NCBI GenBank assembly: GCA_944392285.1
Contig: CALXWF010000052.1
Location: 1 to 26,380, forward strand
Direction of reading: 5' to 3'
Source of the DNA: an uncultured Alphaproteobacteria bacterium
GTDB lineage: Bacteria > Pseudomonadota > Alphaproteobacteria > RF32 > CAG-239
Length of the DNA: 26,380 bases
In this document: positions 1 to 8,063 of the stretch, one piece after another
Layout of the letters: the number at the start of each line of letters is the position of its first letter
Position numbering within the stretch: position 1 is the stretch's first letter
Translations under genes and position numbers: made by a program
Notes under the pieces: model-generated
What the model saw: only the letters and a program-made list of their open reading frames with translations
Told to the model about the DNA's origin: nothing
Databases searched by the model: none

Positions 1-1
1 A

Positions 2-874
2 TATTATCGCACGGATATGAATATCAGCACAAAAGCAAACGAGCTCTTATTTGCCACCACCTTGAAAAACGCTGATGTGGACAAAATAAGAATTCATACC
101 AAAAACTATGAGCTAACCCTAGTTAAAGAAAACGCTTATTGGAAAATTTTTCAGGCAGACTTTTACTATGCCGATGCCCACCGGTTAGAAAAACTTTTTG
201 AGCTGATAAACTCAGCTCAAGAAACGGAATGCCTCCAACAAAACGATAAACCTTTGCAAGACAAAGTCACAATCAGCACCTATGCTCAAGGCCTTGAGCT
301 TGATTCCTATGCCTTTGGCGGTTTTGACAAATACAATCAGCACCGCTACTACCAAAAAAACGGCACTCATAAAATATGTCTGACAACGGCCGATCCCGTT
401 TTCCCCGAAAATTTATATGCTTGGGCGCAACAACCGTTAATGCAGGTAGCGGCCGCCGACGTTGCCGCCGTTAAGATTACGAACGGAAGTTTACAAACAC
501 AGAGCTATATTCGTCCGGCTCCGGGCTTTCCGCTTCTGAACGCTCAGGGCAGGGAAGCGGATTTGCGCAATTTCTTTGATATTATCGGCCTTTTGACATT
601 CACAGATGTAAAATCCGCACAAAACTTTGATGACAGCATTTTTTCACAATCTGCCGAAATTGAAATAACCTTATTTTCCGGCCTTGTTTATAGATTAAAA
701 CTCTTCAAAGCCGAGCAACAATATTGGTTAACGCAAACTTTATCATCTTTAGTCCTTTCAAACCGAGGAATCAGCGATTATATAAAAGCCAATGCATTTT
801 TATATGACAGCTGGTATTTCAGACTGCCGCCGTCAAAAGCTGCGGTTTTGGCTGAAACGGCCGGCCTCGACTAA
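2..874 (+). CDS. DUF4340 domain protein, 3' part (5' end lies before the window)
   Basis: The reading frame is open to the left edge (five codons before the first Met at 17), so the gene most likely starts upstream and the N-terminal membrane anchor is missing. The visible 285 residues begin with the DUF4340 pattern: 'NADVDKIRIHTKN' followed by 'ELTLVKENAYWKI' and a short helix ending in 'LFELINSAQ', the repeated beta-sheet/helix unit of this family. DUF4340 proteins are often encoded beside ABC-2/GldFG-like exporter genes and are thought to be periplasmic, anchored by one N-terminal helix; no such neighbour is visible here. The histidine kinase gene starts 15 bp after the stop, so the two are probably co-transcribed. 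The family call rests on pattern recognition. The role is unknown. Confidence 0.6.
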   Translation, partial: YYRTDMNISTKANELLFATTLKNADVDKIRIHTKNYELTLVKENAYWKIFQADFYYADAHRLEKLFELINSAQETECLQQNDKPLQDKVTISTYAQGLELDSYAFGGFDKYNQHRYYQKNGTHKICLTTADPVFPENLYAWAQQPLMQVAAADVAAVKITNGSLQTQSYIRPAPGFPLLNAQGREADLRNFFDIIGLLTFTDVKSAQNFDDSIFSQSAEIEITLFSGLVYRLKLFKAEQQYWLTQTLSSLVLSNRGISDYIKANAFLYDSWYFRLPPSKAAVLAETAGLD

Positions 875-889
875 CAAAGGACAAAACGG

Positions 890-2311
890 GTGAACGACAA
901 AACATTTACAACTTATCTTAATCTTTCGACCAACATTTTTTTTAGCTGCGACACCCAAGGTACAATAACAGATGCCCCGACAAAAACTTCTGAGTTTTTC
1001 GGCGTCGCAGACATAAATAATATGCACTTGTCAGACTTTTTTGATGAAAACAACAGCAAACTTTTGTGCCAAAAGATAACCGAGGTCTTGCAAAACAAAA
1101 AAAACAAGCGCCTAAGCCTTGCGGATAAATTTTCCAATTACGTGTTATATCTCACCCCTTGTGATGAAAAAGTCTGCTTTTGTCTGGAAAACATCTCAGA
1201 AAGAGAACATCTATCGGCACTGTTGGGAAAAACCTGGCAAAGACTTGAGTTTGCGGAAAAAACGGCCGCTATCGGCTATTGGGAGATAGATTTAGCAACG
1301 CGCGAAACTTATTGGTCGACTGAAATGTATCGATTATTTGGCCAAATACCGCACCAAAAGCTCAAAAAACACAATATTATTACCGAATATATGCAAAAAG
1401 AAGACTGGCAAGCATACAAACAAAATATAAAAAACGTGTTGCGCCGCGGCACGCCGACAGAAGGCCAAGCCCGTCTGCAAGATAAGGAAGGGAGGATTAT
1501 ATATTGTCAATATAATGCCGGCCTGTTAAGAGAAAACGGCAAACACAAGTTAGCCGGAACTTTCCAAGACATCAGCAAACTGATAGAAACGCAAAACGCA
1601 CTGAAAATTGCCAAAGAAGAAGCCGAACGCGCCAACCAAGAAAAATCTTACTTCTTAGCCCAAGCCAGTCATGATTTGCGCCAACCGATGCAGGCCTTAA
1701 AACTCTATTTATCCACCTTAGCAGAGACTCCCATGCACAGACTGCCGCAGGAGCTTATCAGTAAAGCCGAAATTTCTGCCGAAAACCTGCGCCTGATGTT
1801 AGACAACTTCTTAGACATTTCTCAACTTGAAGTCGGAGGAATAAAATATTTTCCCTGTCTTTTCAATGTTCATATCATGCTGCACCGCATTGCGGCCGAA
1901 GCAACGGATTTGGCTGCCGAACGCCAAATAAAATTCAGTTGTTTGGGGCAGGGACAAACCGTCTGGAGCGATCCGGTACTGGTAGAAAGAATTATTCGTA
2001 ATTTGCTCGGGAACGCCTTAAAATTCACCAAAAACAAAATCATTTTAGGCTCCCGCCGTGAAGAAAAGCATTTGCGCATTATGATATTAGACAACGGCAG
2101 TGGGATTTTGCCGGAAGAAAAAGAACTGATATTAAAAGAGTTTTATCAAAGCAATCGCCATAAAAAGCACCATCATCAAGGTTCCGGACTGGGGTTGGCC
2201 ATTGTCAGCAAACTGTTAGATTTAATCGGTTCAAAACTTGAAATCGCCTCAATTCCCGAGCGCGGAAGTTGTTTTTCTTTTACATTGCCGCTGAACCGAC
2301 CGCAAAAGTAA
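890..2311 (+). CDS. PAS-domain sensor histidine kinase, no receiver domain
   Basis: Sensor kinase of 473 residues. The GTG start is supported by AAAGG ten bases upstream. There is no signal peptide or membrane helix, so it should be cytosolic. Order of domains: a degenerate PAS-like region (about 5-100); a clear PAS/PAC unit (about 118-235, 'IGYWEIDL' to 'GTFQDISK'); a short coiled coil (236-255); the H box 'SHDLRQPMQAL' with phospho-acceptor His261; then the ATPase domain with N box 'RNLLGNALKFT' (370-380), G1 'DNGSGI' (401-406) and G2 'GSGLGLAIV' (431-439). The 'SHDLRQP' H box is typical of kinases often fused to a receiver; here the protein stops after the ATPase domain. No response regulator gene is adjacent, so it is an orphan that must phosphorylate a partner encoded elsewhere. 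The signal sensed is unknown. Confidence 0.9.
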   Translation: MNDKTFTTYLNLSTNIFFSCDTQGTITDAPTKTSEFFGVADINNMHLSDFFDENNSKLLCQKITEVLQNKKNKRLSLADKFSNYVLYLTPCDEKVCFCLENISEREHLSALLGKTWQRLEFAEKTAAIGYWEIDLATRETYWSTEMYRLFGQIPHQKLKKHNIITEYMQKEDWQAYKQNIKNVLRRGTPTEGQARLQDKEGRIIYCQYNAGLLRENGKHKLAGTFQDISKLIETQNALKIAKEEAERANQEKSYFLAQASHDLRQPMQALKLYLSTLAETPMHRLPQELISKAEISAENLRLMLDNFLDISQLEVGGIKYFPCLFNVHIMLHRIAAEATDLAAERQIKFSCLGQGQTVWSDPVLVERIIRNLLGNALKFTKNKIILGSRREEKHLRIMILDNGSGILPEEKELILKEFYQSNRHKKHHHQGSGLGLAIVSKLLDLIGSKLEIASIPERGSCFSFTLPLNRPQK

Positions 2312-2322
2312 CGGCATTATTA

Positions 2323-2349
2323 TTGACAAGCAAAGCAAGTTCTTATAGT
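2323..2349 (+). promoter_or_regulatory. Candidate promoter for the rgpF-like/msbA pair
   Basis: TTGACA (2323-2328) and TATAGT (2344-2349) lie between the kinase stop and the next start codon, close to the sigma-70 consensus. The spacer is only 15 bp, shorter than the ideal 17, which lowers confidence. The start codon at 2370 is preceded by AAAGGA. Confidence 0.4.
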
Positions 2350-2369
2350 CTGAACCAAAGGAATAAATA

Positions 2370-3335
2370 ATGAAAAGAATTTGTCTTTATGCCGGCTATT
2401 CACCCATAAATCAAATAGATGACTATGTCATCAGACAGGTCATTGCTTTGGCACAAGAGGCGGACGTCTTTTGTTGCTTTGATTACATGCCCAAAGACGG
2501 TGAGCTTGATAAAATTCGCCCTTATTGCAAACTGATTTTATGCGGCCGCCATAATGGCTATGACTTTGGCTCATGGCAAAAACTCATCAACCATCTTGGC
2601 TGGGAAAAGATAGAAAAATATGAGCAAATGATAATTTGCAATGACAGTTGCTACGGTCCGTTTTTCCCTTTTGCAGAAAGTTTTACCGCCGCCCAAAGAC
2701 GACAAGCTGATTTTTGGGGCATGACCGCCAGTTATGAGCAATGTTACCATATCCAAAGCTATTTCATGGCCTTTAACCAAAAGATTATAAGAAATCCGGT
2801 TTTTCGCCAATTTTGGCAAGAGATAAAGCCGCAAAAAAATGTCGCCGAAGTTATAAAAAATTATGAATTAAAATTAACATCATTACTGCAAAAACAAAAT
2901 TTTTCAGCTTTTGCACTGGCAACAGACACAAAAGGTGACAATCCGACATTTTATCCATTTCGGCTGTTAAGGGGGCACCATTTACCCCTTATTAAGGTCA
3001 AATGCTTTACAAAAGCAGACATTCACCTCTCCGAAGTTTGCCGCAATTGGCAAAACCTGCTGCAAAACATCAGTGACTATCCGCTGTCTTTAATTAAGAA
3101 TCATTGCCAAACTTTGGGGATAGATTGCGACAAAAGCCTGACAGCCGCCATGGACAAACTTGAGGTTGCCGGCAAATTTACGTTGCCAGGCATATTTTCC
3201 ATGCAGATAAATCGGAAATTATGTTTGAAAGTTAAGCTTTTTGGCTTTACAATCTGCAAAAAGTTTTTATCTTTGCAAGAAGCGCGTAAAAAGAAACAAC
3301 TGATAGAAGAACTAAATCACAAGTTAAAAAGGTAA
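2370..3335 (+). CDS. RgpF-like (rhamnan synthesis protein F family) polysaccharide gene
   Basis: A 321-residue protein with the ordered motifs of the RgpF family: 'YDFGSW' (64-69), 'NDSCYGPFFPF' (91-101), 'ADFWGMT' (113-119) and 'HIQSYFMAFN' (127-136). RgpF-family proteins act in assembling rhamnose-containing or similar surface polysaccharides and are treated as glycosyltransferase-like; the exact reaction is not settled and the sugar here cannot be read from sequence. No membrane helix or signal peptide is evident, so it probably works on the cytoplasmic face. It ends 2 bp before the msbA start, which implies translational coupling with a flippase and supports a role in lipopolysaccharide or other envelope glycan. 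No other sugar-biosynthesis genes are nearby. The residues after about 260 are not recognisably part of the family. Confidence 0.75.
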   Translation: MKRICLYAGYSPINQIDDYVIRQVIALAQEADVFCCFDYMPKDGELDKIRPYCKLILCGRHNGYDFGSWQKLINHLGWEKIEKYEQMIICNDSCYGPFFPFAESFTAAQRRQADFWGMTASYEQCYHIQSYFMAFNQKIIRNPVFRQFWQEIKPQKNVAEVIKNYELKLTSLLQKQNFSAFALATDTKGDNPTFYPFRLLRGHHLPLIKVKCFTKADIHLSEVCRNWQNLLQNISDYPLSLIKNHCQTLGIDCDKSLTAAMDKLEVAGKFTLPGIFSMQINRKLCLKVKLFGFTICKKFLSLQEARKKKQLIEELNHKLKR

Positions 3336-3337
3336 CT

Positions 3338-5101
3338 ATGTTTAAAAAACTAAAAGAAAAATTTCTAAACAGCTACACGGTAGCCAACTACCGTCAGGTC
3401 TTGCCTTATGTTCGTCCTTATTGGGGCAGGGCATTGGCCGCCGTATTAATTACGATTCCGATTGGTGGTCTTGATGCCGTAATCGCTTGGGCCTTAAAGC
3501 CCTATATGGATGTAGTCATGGTTGAAAAAAGCACGGCTGCCACGGCCTATATTCCGATTTTAATCATCATCTTCAGCTTATTTCAAAGCCTGTTAAACTA
3601 CACGGCCACTTATTTAAACACTTGGGTCGGCCGCAAAGTCACCAATGACTTGAAAGAAGATTTGTTTAAGAAGTTAATGCACAATGACGCCGCTTTCTTC
3701 GACAAAAATACCTCCGGTGATATTTTATATCGTTTCAGTCTTGATGCAGACACCGCTTGCAACGGCTTTCTCAGCAACTTAAAACTATTTACCACACGCG
3801 TATTTTCATCCTTATCATTAATCGCCGTCTTAATTTATAATTCATGGGAGCTGGCCATCGTTGCCATTGTAGTATTGTTTGGTGCTTTGTTCCCCTTAAC
3901 GCGCGTTCGCCGCAAAATTTTGAGCTTAATGGATAAAACCATTTTTGCCGGCGGCGCGGTTATGACACATTATAAAGAAACATTTGACGGCAACCGCCTG
4001 ATTAGCTCTTACAATCTGTATGACTATCAATACAGCCGTTTTAAGGAAACCCTGCGTCAAACCTTCAAACTCGGCATGAAGATGATACAAAGAACCGGCA
4101 TGTTATCGCCTTTAATGCATTTTGTCGTTTCTTTGGGTATTGCAGCCGTTATTTGGCTCGGCAGCTATTTAATCGTTCATGGCGAAATTACGAGCGGTAA
4201 CTTTGTTTCCTTTATTGCAGCCTTAATCATGCTTTATACACCGATAAAAAGCATCGGAAACAACTTTAACTCGGTACAAATGGCTCTTATGGCCATGGAG
4301 CGTGTTTTTGATCAACTCAAACAGGTTCCGGCCATCAGCACACCTAAAGACGCCATTAAACTCAAACAAGTCAAGAAAACCATTGAGTATAAAGATGTTT
4401 GCTTCGAATATACGCCTGACAAACCGATTTTAAAAAATGTCAGCCTAAAAGTAAATGTCGGCGAAACCATAGCACTGGTCGGCAATTCCGGCGGCGGTAA
4501 GACAACTTTTGTTAACCTTTTGCCGCGTTTCTATGACATCAAGTCCGGCGAAATTTCAATTGACGGGGTTGACATTCGCAAAATGGACTTAGACTCATTG
4601 CGCGACAAAATAGCCATTGTTTTCCAAGACAACTTCTTATTTGCCGGCACCATTCGTGAAAACATTTTGCTTGGCAAAGAGACGGCAACCGAAGATGAAA
4701 TTAAAGAAGCCGTCAAAGATGCCTGTTTGGAAGAATTTATCAATAGCCTCGACAAAGGTTTAGACACCGACATTGGTGAACGAGGCGTCTTGCTTTCCGG
4801 CGGACAAAAACAACGTATTGCCATTGCCCGCGCCTTTTTGAAGAATGCGCCGATTGTTATCTTAGACGAAGCGACATCCGCCCTTGATAACAAGTCAGAA
4901 GCCATTGTTCAGCAAGCAATTGAGAACCTTATGGCTGACCGTACGGTCTTTATCATTGCTCACCGTCTGTCAACCGTGCGCAATGCCGATAAAATCGTGG
5001 TCATTAATCACGGTGAAATTGTAGAAGTCGGCAGCCATGATGAGTTGATAAAGAAAGAAGACAGTATTTACGCTTCTTTATACAGAACGCAGCTGAAATA
5101 A
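3338..5101 (+). CDS. msbA: MsbA-type lipid A/polysaccharide ABC exporter (fused TM-ATPase)
   Basis: A 587-residue half-transporter with an N-terminal membrane domain of about six helices (roughly 30-320) and a C-terminal ATPase. Walker A is 'GNSGGGKTT' (about 382-390), the Q-loop Gln is near 430, the ABC signature is 'LSGGQKQR' (486-493), Walker B is 'IVILDEATSALD' (506-517) and the switch His is near 542. The length matches MsbA (about 580). As a homodimer, MsbA flips the lipid A-core from the inner to the outer leaflet of the inner membrane. Related type I exporters carry other lipids or peptides, so substrate is an inference. The polysaccharide gene directly upstream fits an envelope glycolipid. 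Transcription ends at the strong hairpin right after the stop. Confidence 0.85.
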   Translation: MFKKLKEKFLNSYTVANYRQVLPYVRPYWGRALAAVLITIPIGGLDAVIAWALKPYMDVVMVEKSTAATAYIPILIIIFSLFQSLLNYTATYLNTWVGRKVTNDLKEDLFKKLMHNDAAFFDKNTSGDILYRFSLDADTACNGFLSNLKLFTTRVFSSLSLIAVLIYNSWELAIVAIVVLFGALFPLTRVRRKILSLMDKTIFAGGAVMTHYKETFDGNRLISSYNLYDYQYSRFKETLRQTFKLGMKMIQRTGMLSPLMHFVVSLGIAAVIWLGSYLIVHGEITSGNFVSFIAALIMLYTPIKSIGNNFNSVQMALMAMERVFDQLKQVPAISTPKDAIKLKQVKKTIEYKDVCFEYTPDKPILKNVSLKVNVGETIALVGNSGGGKTTFVNLLPRFYDIKSGEISIDGVDIRKMDLDSLRDKIAIVFQDNFLFAGTIRENILLGKETATEDEIKEAVKDACLEEFINSLDKGLDTDIGERGVLLSGGQKQRIAIARAFLKNAPIVILDEATSALDNKSEAIVQQAIENLMADRTVFIIAHRLSTVRNADKIVVINHGEIVEVGSHDELIKKEDSIYASLYRTQLK

Positions 5102-5106
5102 AAAAA

Positions 5107-5131
5107 GCTCCCTTCGGGGAGCCTTTTTTTT
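5107..5131. terminator. Bidirectional terminator between msbA and ybaK
   Basis: GCTCCC, a TTCG tetraloop and GGGAGC, then C and a run of T on the plus strand; a run of A precedes it, giving T's on the minus strand. It serves the two convergent genes. Confidence 0.85.
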
Positions 5132-5603
5132 AATCCTTTAAGCGGCTGACATCAATCCAAGCCAAGCTGCCACTAAGTTGTTCCAAACTTTTGCAATCAA
5201 GTTCAATAGCCGAATTAGCACTTCCGCAAGCCGGATAAAAGCTGTCAAAACGCTTAAGCGATTCGTCGCAATAAACCCGACACCCATCTTTCAGTGCAAA
5301 AGGACAAACGCCGCCCGGTGCGTGTCCGGTCAGCATCTCCACATCGGGAGCATTGAGCATTCTGGCCTTAAAACCGAAAAACTTTTTAAATTTTTGATTA
5401 TCAATTTTGCAGTCTCCGGCCATAACCACAATCAGGCAGCCGCCGTTTTCATCATAAAAAGACAAAGTTTTGGCAATTTTTCCTTCTGCGCAATGCAAAG
5501 CTTGTGCAGCCAAAGCAACCGTGGCACTGGATTCGTCAAATTCTTGAATATCTTTGTCTTTGCCGAATTTTTGCAAATATTGCCGAACATTTTCAATACT
5601 CAT
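5130..5603 (-). CDS. ybaK: YbaK/ProX-like aminoacyl-tRNA deacylase
   Basis: A YbaK/EbsC-family trans-editing enzyme that hydrolyses mischarged tRNA (for example Cys- or Ala-tRNA-Pro). Seen: the early 'SSATVALAAQAL' helix, the conserved Lys45 in 'IAKTLSF', the 'GHAPGGVCPF' substrate-pocket loop (93-102) and the C-terminal 'ACGSANSAIEL'. The length of 157 residues is normal. I chose the ATG at 5603 ('MSIENVRQYL'), which matches the usual family N-terminus; a TTG six codons upstream also lies in frame but has no ribosome binding site. The gene is alone, convergent with msbA and divergent from the dehydrogenase gene. Which misacylated tRNA it edits cannot be told from sequence alone. Confidence 0.85.
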   Translation of the reverse strand: MSIENVRQYLQKFGKDKDIQEFDESSATVALAAQALHCAEGKIAKTLSFYDENGGCLIVVMAGDCKIDNQKFKKFFGFKARMLNAPDVEMLTGHAPGGVCPFALKDGCRVYCDESLKRFDSFYPACGSANSAIELDCKSLEQLSGSLAWIDVSRLKD

Positions 5604-5650
5604 AACCGATTTCACTTTCAAAAAAACATTGCAATATAAAAGTTTTGGGT

Positions 5651-5678
5651 TTGATTTTCTGAAGCGATATTGTATGAT
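5651..5678 (+). promoter_or_regulatory. Candidate promoter for the dehydrogenase-aminotransferase operon
   Basis: TTGATT (5651-5656) and TATGAT (5673-5678) with a 16-bp spacer, about 40 bp before the start codon at 5721, which has AAAGGA as ribosome binding site. Confidence 0.45.
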
Positions 5679-5720
5679 TTTTCACAAAAATACAAACAAA
5701 TTTAATTAAAGGATAAATAA

Positions 5721-6644
5721 ATGAGGAAAATTTCAGTCATCGGAGCCGGAAACGTCGGCGCCACTTTAGCTTACACATTAATGATAAACAATTCTGCCGA
5801 TAAAATCGCCATTATTGATTTGAATCAGGATTTAGCACAAGCTCAGGTTTATGACATCCGCCCAGGCCTTGAAGCCATCAGCCGCACACAGGTATATGCC
5901 GGCACTTATGCCGATACCAAAGACAGTGATCTTGTCATCGTAACCGCCGGGCTTGGACGCAAACCGGGTGAAACTCGACTGGATTTAATTGCAAAAAATG
6001 CCAAAATTGCCAAAGATATCGCTGCAAAAATCAAAGAAAATCAATCAAAAGCCATCATCATGGTTGTTGCCAATCCGGTAGACATTATTACTGAAATTAT
6101 TTCATCTGAGCTTGAAGAATATCAGGGCAGGGTATTTGGGACCGGCTGTTCAATTGACTCTGCGCGTTTTATTTCGGTTTTGGCAGATTATTTCAATCTG
6201 CGCCACAGCGATATTTCCGCTTTCATTGCCGGAGAACACGGAGCCGGTCAGGTTTCTTTATGGAGTTCGATTAAAATCTGCGGTCAACCTTTGGCAGACT
6301 ACTTGCACAGTCACAATCTGAGCCTAACCGAAGAAGACAAAGCCGCTCTTGATAAAAAAGTAGCCGATATGGGAGCTTGCATTATCAGTGCCAAGGGATA
6401 CACCAACTATGGCATTGCCGAAGTTTCTGCCTATATCGCCAAAGTTATTATGGACAAGCAAGAAGTAATTTTACCGCTGACTCGCCCTCTAAACGGTGAA
6501 TTCGGTTATCATAAAGTTTGCATCAGCTTACCCTGTGTCTTAACCCACGAAGGCATAAAAGAAAGCCTGATTACAAAAATTGATGCCAAAGAGCGCGAAG
6601 CTTTGGTCAACACCATTGAAAACTTACAAAAAGTCAGCATTTAA
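5721..6644 (+). CDS. Lactate/malate dehydrogenase family enzyme, predicted malate-type at the specificity residue
   Basis: A 307-residue NAD-dependent 2-hydroxyacid dehydrogenase of the LDH/MDH superfamily. Seen: the Rossmann loop 'GAGNVGATLA' (8-17), Asp33 for NAD(H) preference, 'GRKPGETRLDL' (79-89) with catalytic Arg86, 'ANPVDIIT' (117-124), 'IDSARF' with Asp146 and substrate-binding Arg149, and 'GEHG' with catalytic His173. The frame is lactate-dehydrogenase-like (GETRLDL, GEHG), yet the residue matching LDH Gln102 is Arg80, which in this family normally selects dicarboxylic malate/oxaloacetate. 'GEHGAGQV' also departs from the common GEHGD. The aspartate aminotransferase gene 14 bp downstream makes or uses oxaloacetate, which supports malate dehydrogenase. 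Lactate activity cannot be excluded. Confidence 0.85.
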   Translation: MRKISVIGAGNVGATLAYTLMINNSADKIAIIDLNQDLAQAQVYDIRPGLEAISRTQVYAGTYADTKDSDLVIVTAGLGRKPGETRLDLIAKNAKIAKDIAAKIKENQSKAIIMVVANPVDIITEIISSELEEYQGRVFGTGCSIDSARFISVLADYFNLRHSDISAFIAGEHGAGQVSLWSSIKICGQPLADYLHSHNLSLTEEDKAALDKKVADMGACIISAKGYTNYGIAEVSAYIAKVIMDKQEVILPLTRPLNGEFGYHKVCISLPCVLTHEGIKESLITKIDAKEREALVNTIENLQKVSI

Positions 6645-6658
6645 GAAAGAGGTAAAAG

Positions 6659-7834
6659 ATGAAAGATTTACAAGCAAATTATAACCTTTTGGGCGACATG
6701 GCACCTTCAGCCACTTTGATTATTTCAGCCAAAGCCAAAGAAATGAAAGCTCAAGGCATAGATGTATGTTCCATGTCAGCCGGAGAGCCGGACTTTGACA
6801 CCCCTCAAGCCATAAAAGACGCCTGCATACAAGCCATTAATGAAGGCAAAGTCCGTTATTTAGCCTCAAGCGGCCTGCCGGAATTAAAAGAAGAGATTGT
6901 CAAAAAATTTGCTGCAAACGGCATTAAGACAAACAAAGAGAATATTGTGATTGCCACCGGCGCCAAATTTGCCATTTTTGAGGCCATAATGTCACTCTGC
7001 GGGAAAGATGACGAAGTTATTTTATTCTCACCTTATTGGCTGTCTTATCCTGAAATTATCAAAGCCTCCGGCGCCAAGGCCGTTGAGGTAAAGACCACGC
7101 TTGAAAACAATTATGAACCTAAAAAAGCAGATTTGGAAAAAGCCATCACCGACAAAACCAAATTAATCATCGTCAACTCCCCCAACAACCCGACAGGTGC
7201 TGTTTATTCTGAGCAAACCTTAAAAATGATTGCAGAAATTGCGATCAGCCGCAATATTATGGTCTTGTCTGACGAAATTTATGAAAAACTGGTATACAAC
7301 GGCAAAAAGCATCTGAGTATTGCCTCGTTAAATGATCAGATTGCCGCCCAAACCATTACCGTAAACGGTTTTTCCAAAGCCTATGCCATGACCGGCTGGC
7401 GCTTGGGTTATTTAACCGCGCCTTTGTGGTTAGCCAAAAGAATTTCGGCACTTCAAAGCCACGCCACCAGCAATGCCACATCTTTTGTGCAATATGCCGG
7501 TGTCAGTGCTCTGCAAGGCAAAGCAGACAAAGATGTTACTGCCATGGTAACGGCATTTGCTCAAAGACAACAACTCATCTGCAATTTATTAGATGAAATA
7601 AAGGGCCTAAAATATGCCAAACCCCAAGGGGCCTTTTATGTTTTGTGCGACATTTCTCAAAGCGGTCTAAATGCCGATGATTTTGCCAAACAGCTTTTAG
7701 AGCAACAAAAGCTCGCAGTCATTCCTTGCACGGCCTTTGGCGCTCCTGAATGCATCCGCCTAAGCTATGCTTGCTCGGAAGCCAACATCAAAGAGGCAAT
7801 TAAACGCTTAAAAACCTTTATGGAACAAAAGTAA
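6659..7834 (+). CDS. aspC: Aspartate aminotransferase, class I PLP enzyme
   Basis: A 391-residue fold-type I aminotransferase of the bacterial Ib type. Seen: 'SAGEPDFDTP' near the N terminus (40-49), 'NSPNNPTG' (173-180) with the Asn contacting PLP, Asp205 and Tyr208 in 'SDEIYEK', the Schiff-base Lys240 in 'NGFSKAYAMTGWRLGY', and the C-terminal 'CIRLSYACSE' with the carboxylate-binding Arg. It interconverts aspartate plus 2-oxoglutarate with oxaloacetate plus glutamate in the cytosol. It lies 14 bp after the malate/lactate dehydrogenase-type gene, so aspartate to oxaloacetate to malate is a plausible two-step route. The ribosome binding site AGAGG precedes ATG at 6659. Related enzymes of this subgroup accept other amino acids, so the substrate is probable rather than certain. 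Confidence 0.88.
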   Translation: MKDLQANYNLLGDMAPSATLIISAKAKEMKAQGIDVCSMSAGEPDFDTPQAIKDACIQAINEGKVRYLASSGLPELKEEIVKKFAANGIKTNKENIVIATGAKFAIFEAIMSLCGKDDEVILFSPYWLSYPEIIKASGAKAVEVKTTLENNYEPKKADLEKAITDKTKLIIVNSPNNPTGAVYSEQTLKMIAEIAISRNIMVLSDEIYEKLVYNGKKHLSIASLNDQIAAQTITVNGFSKAYAMTGWRLGYLTAPLWLAKRISALQSHATSNATSFVQYAGVSALQGKADKDVTAMVTAFAQRQQLICNLLDEIKGLKYAKPQGAFYVLCDISQSGLNADDFAKQLLEQQKLAVIPCTAFGAPECIRLSYACSEANIKEAIKRLKTFMEQK

Positions 7835-7842
7835 AAAAACTT

Positions 7843-7867
7843 AAAGCCCTCTGAAAAGAGGGCTTTT
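7843..7867 (+). terminator. Terminator after the aminotransferase gene
   Basis: A perfect 10-bp stem (AAAGCCCTCT / AGAGGGCTTT) with a GAAA loop and a short T run, 8 bp after the stop codon. Confidence 0.85.
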
Positions 7868-7875
7868 GATTTTCA

Positions 7876-7904
7876 GACATTGCCTATACCAATAAAAAAG
7901 AGGC
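7876..7904. repeat. 29-bp direct repeat, copy A
   Basis: Identical to 8035-8063. The unit is the downstream flank of tRNA-Lys and half of its terminator hairpin. With the tRNA fragment at 7905-8016 it marks a partial tandem duplication of the tRNA 3' region. Confidence 0.85.
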
Positions 7905-8016
7905 GCGTGGGGGCTACTCTTCGCCGCAAGCGGCTTGAGTTGCACAGGCGCAATTTTTGCCTTTGGCAAAACCGGCGGTACCCGCGTCCCGCCTATTGCT
8001 GGTAGTCGAACCCCAG
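7905..8016 (-). pseudogene. Broken partial copy of the tRNA-Lys 3' region with an insert
   Basis: Bases 7901-7913 match 8093-8105 (acceptor 3' strand and T-stem of the intact tRNA-Lys) and 8006-8016 match 8107-8117 (T-loop and other T-stem strand). Between them lies a 92-bp insert at 7914-8005. The anticodon arm, D arm, 5' acceptor strand and CCA are absent, so it cannot be a working tRNA. Beyond 8016 the similarity to the tRNA is lost. Confidence 0.6.
7914..8005. repeat. 92-bp palindrome-rich insert within the broken tRNA copy
   Basis: Bounded by CTAC and GTAG. On the minus strand it reads as three consecutive hairpins: GGCGG/CCGCC, TTTTGCC-AAA-GGCAAAA (perfect) and GCCGC-TT-GCGGC (perfect), closed by the 4-bp ends. 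It is more GC-rich than its surroundings and has no open reading frame worth noting. It could be a small non-autonomous mobile repeat. I see no second copy in the window. Confidence 0.45.
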
Positions 8017-8034
8017 CCTCTGGGCTTCAAACCC

Positions 8035-8063
8035 GACATTGCCTATACCAATAAAAAAGAGGC
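8035..8063. repeat. 29-bp direct repeat, copy B
   Basis: Identical to 7876-7904. This copy continues into the complete tRNA terminator hairpin, so it is the likely parent copy. Confidence 0.85.

Noticed and set aside
5604..5621. Longer ybaK start at a TTG
   Set aside because: No ribosome binding site, and the ATG six codons later matches the usual family N-terminus.
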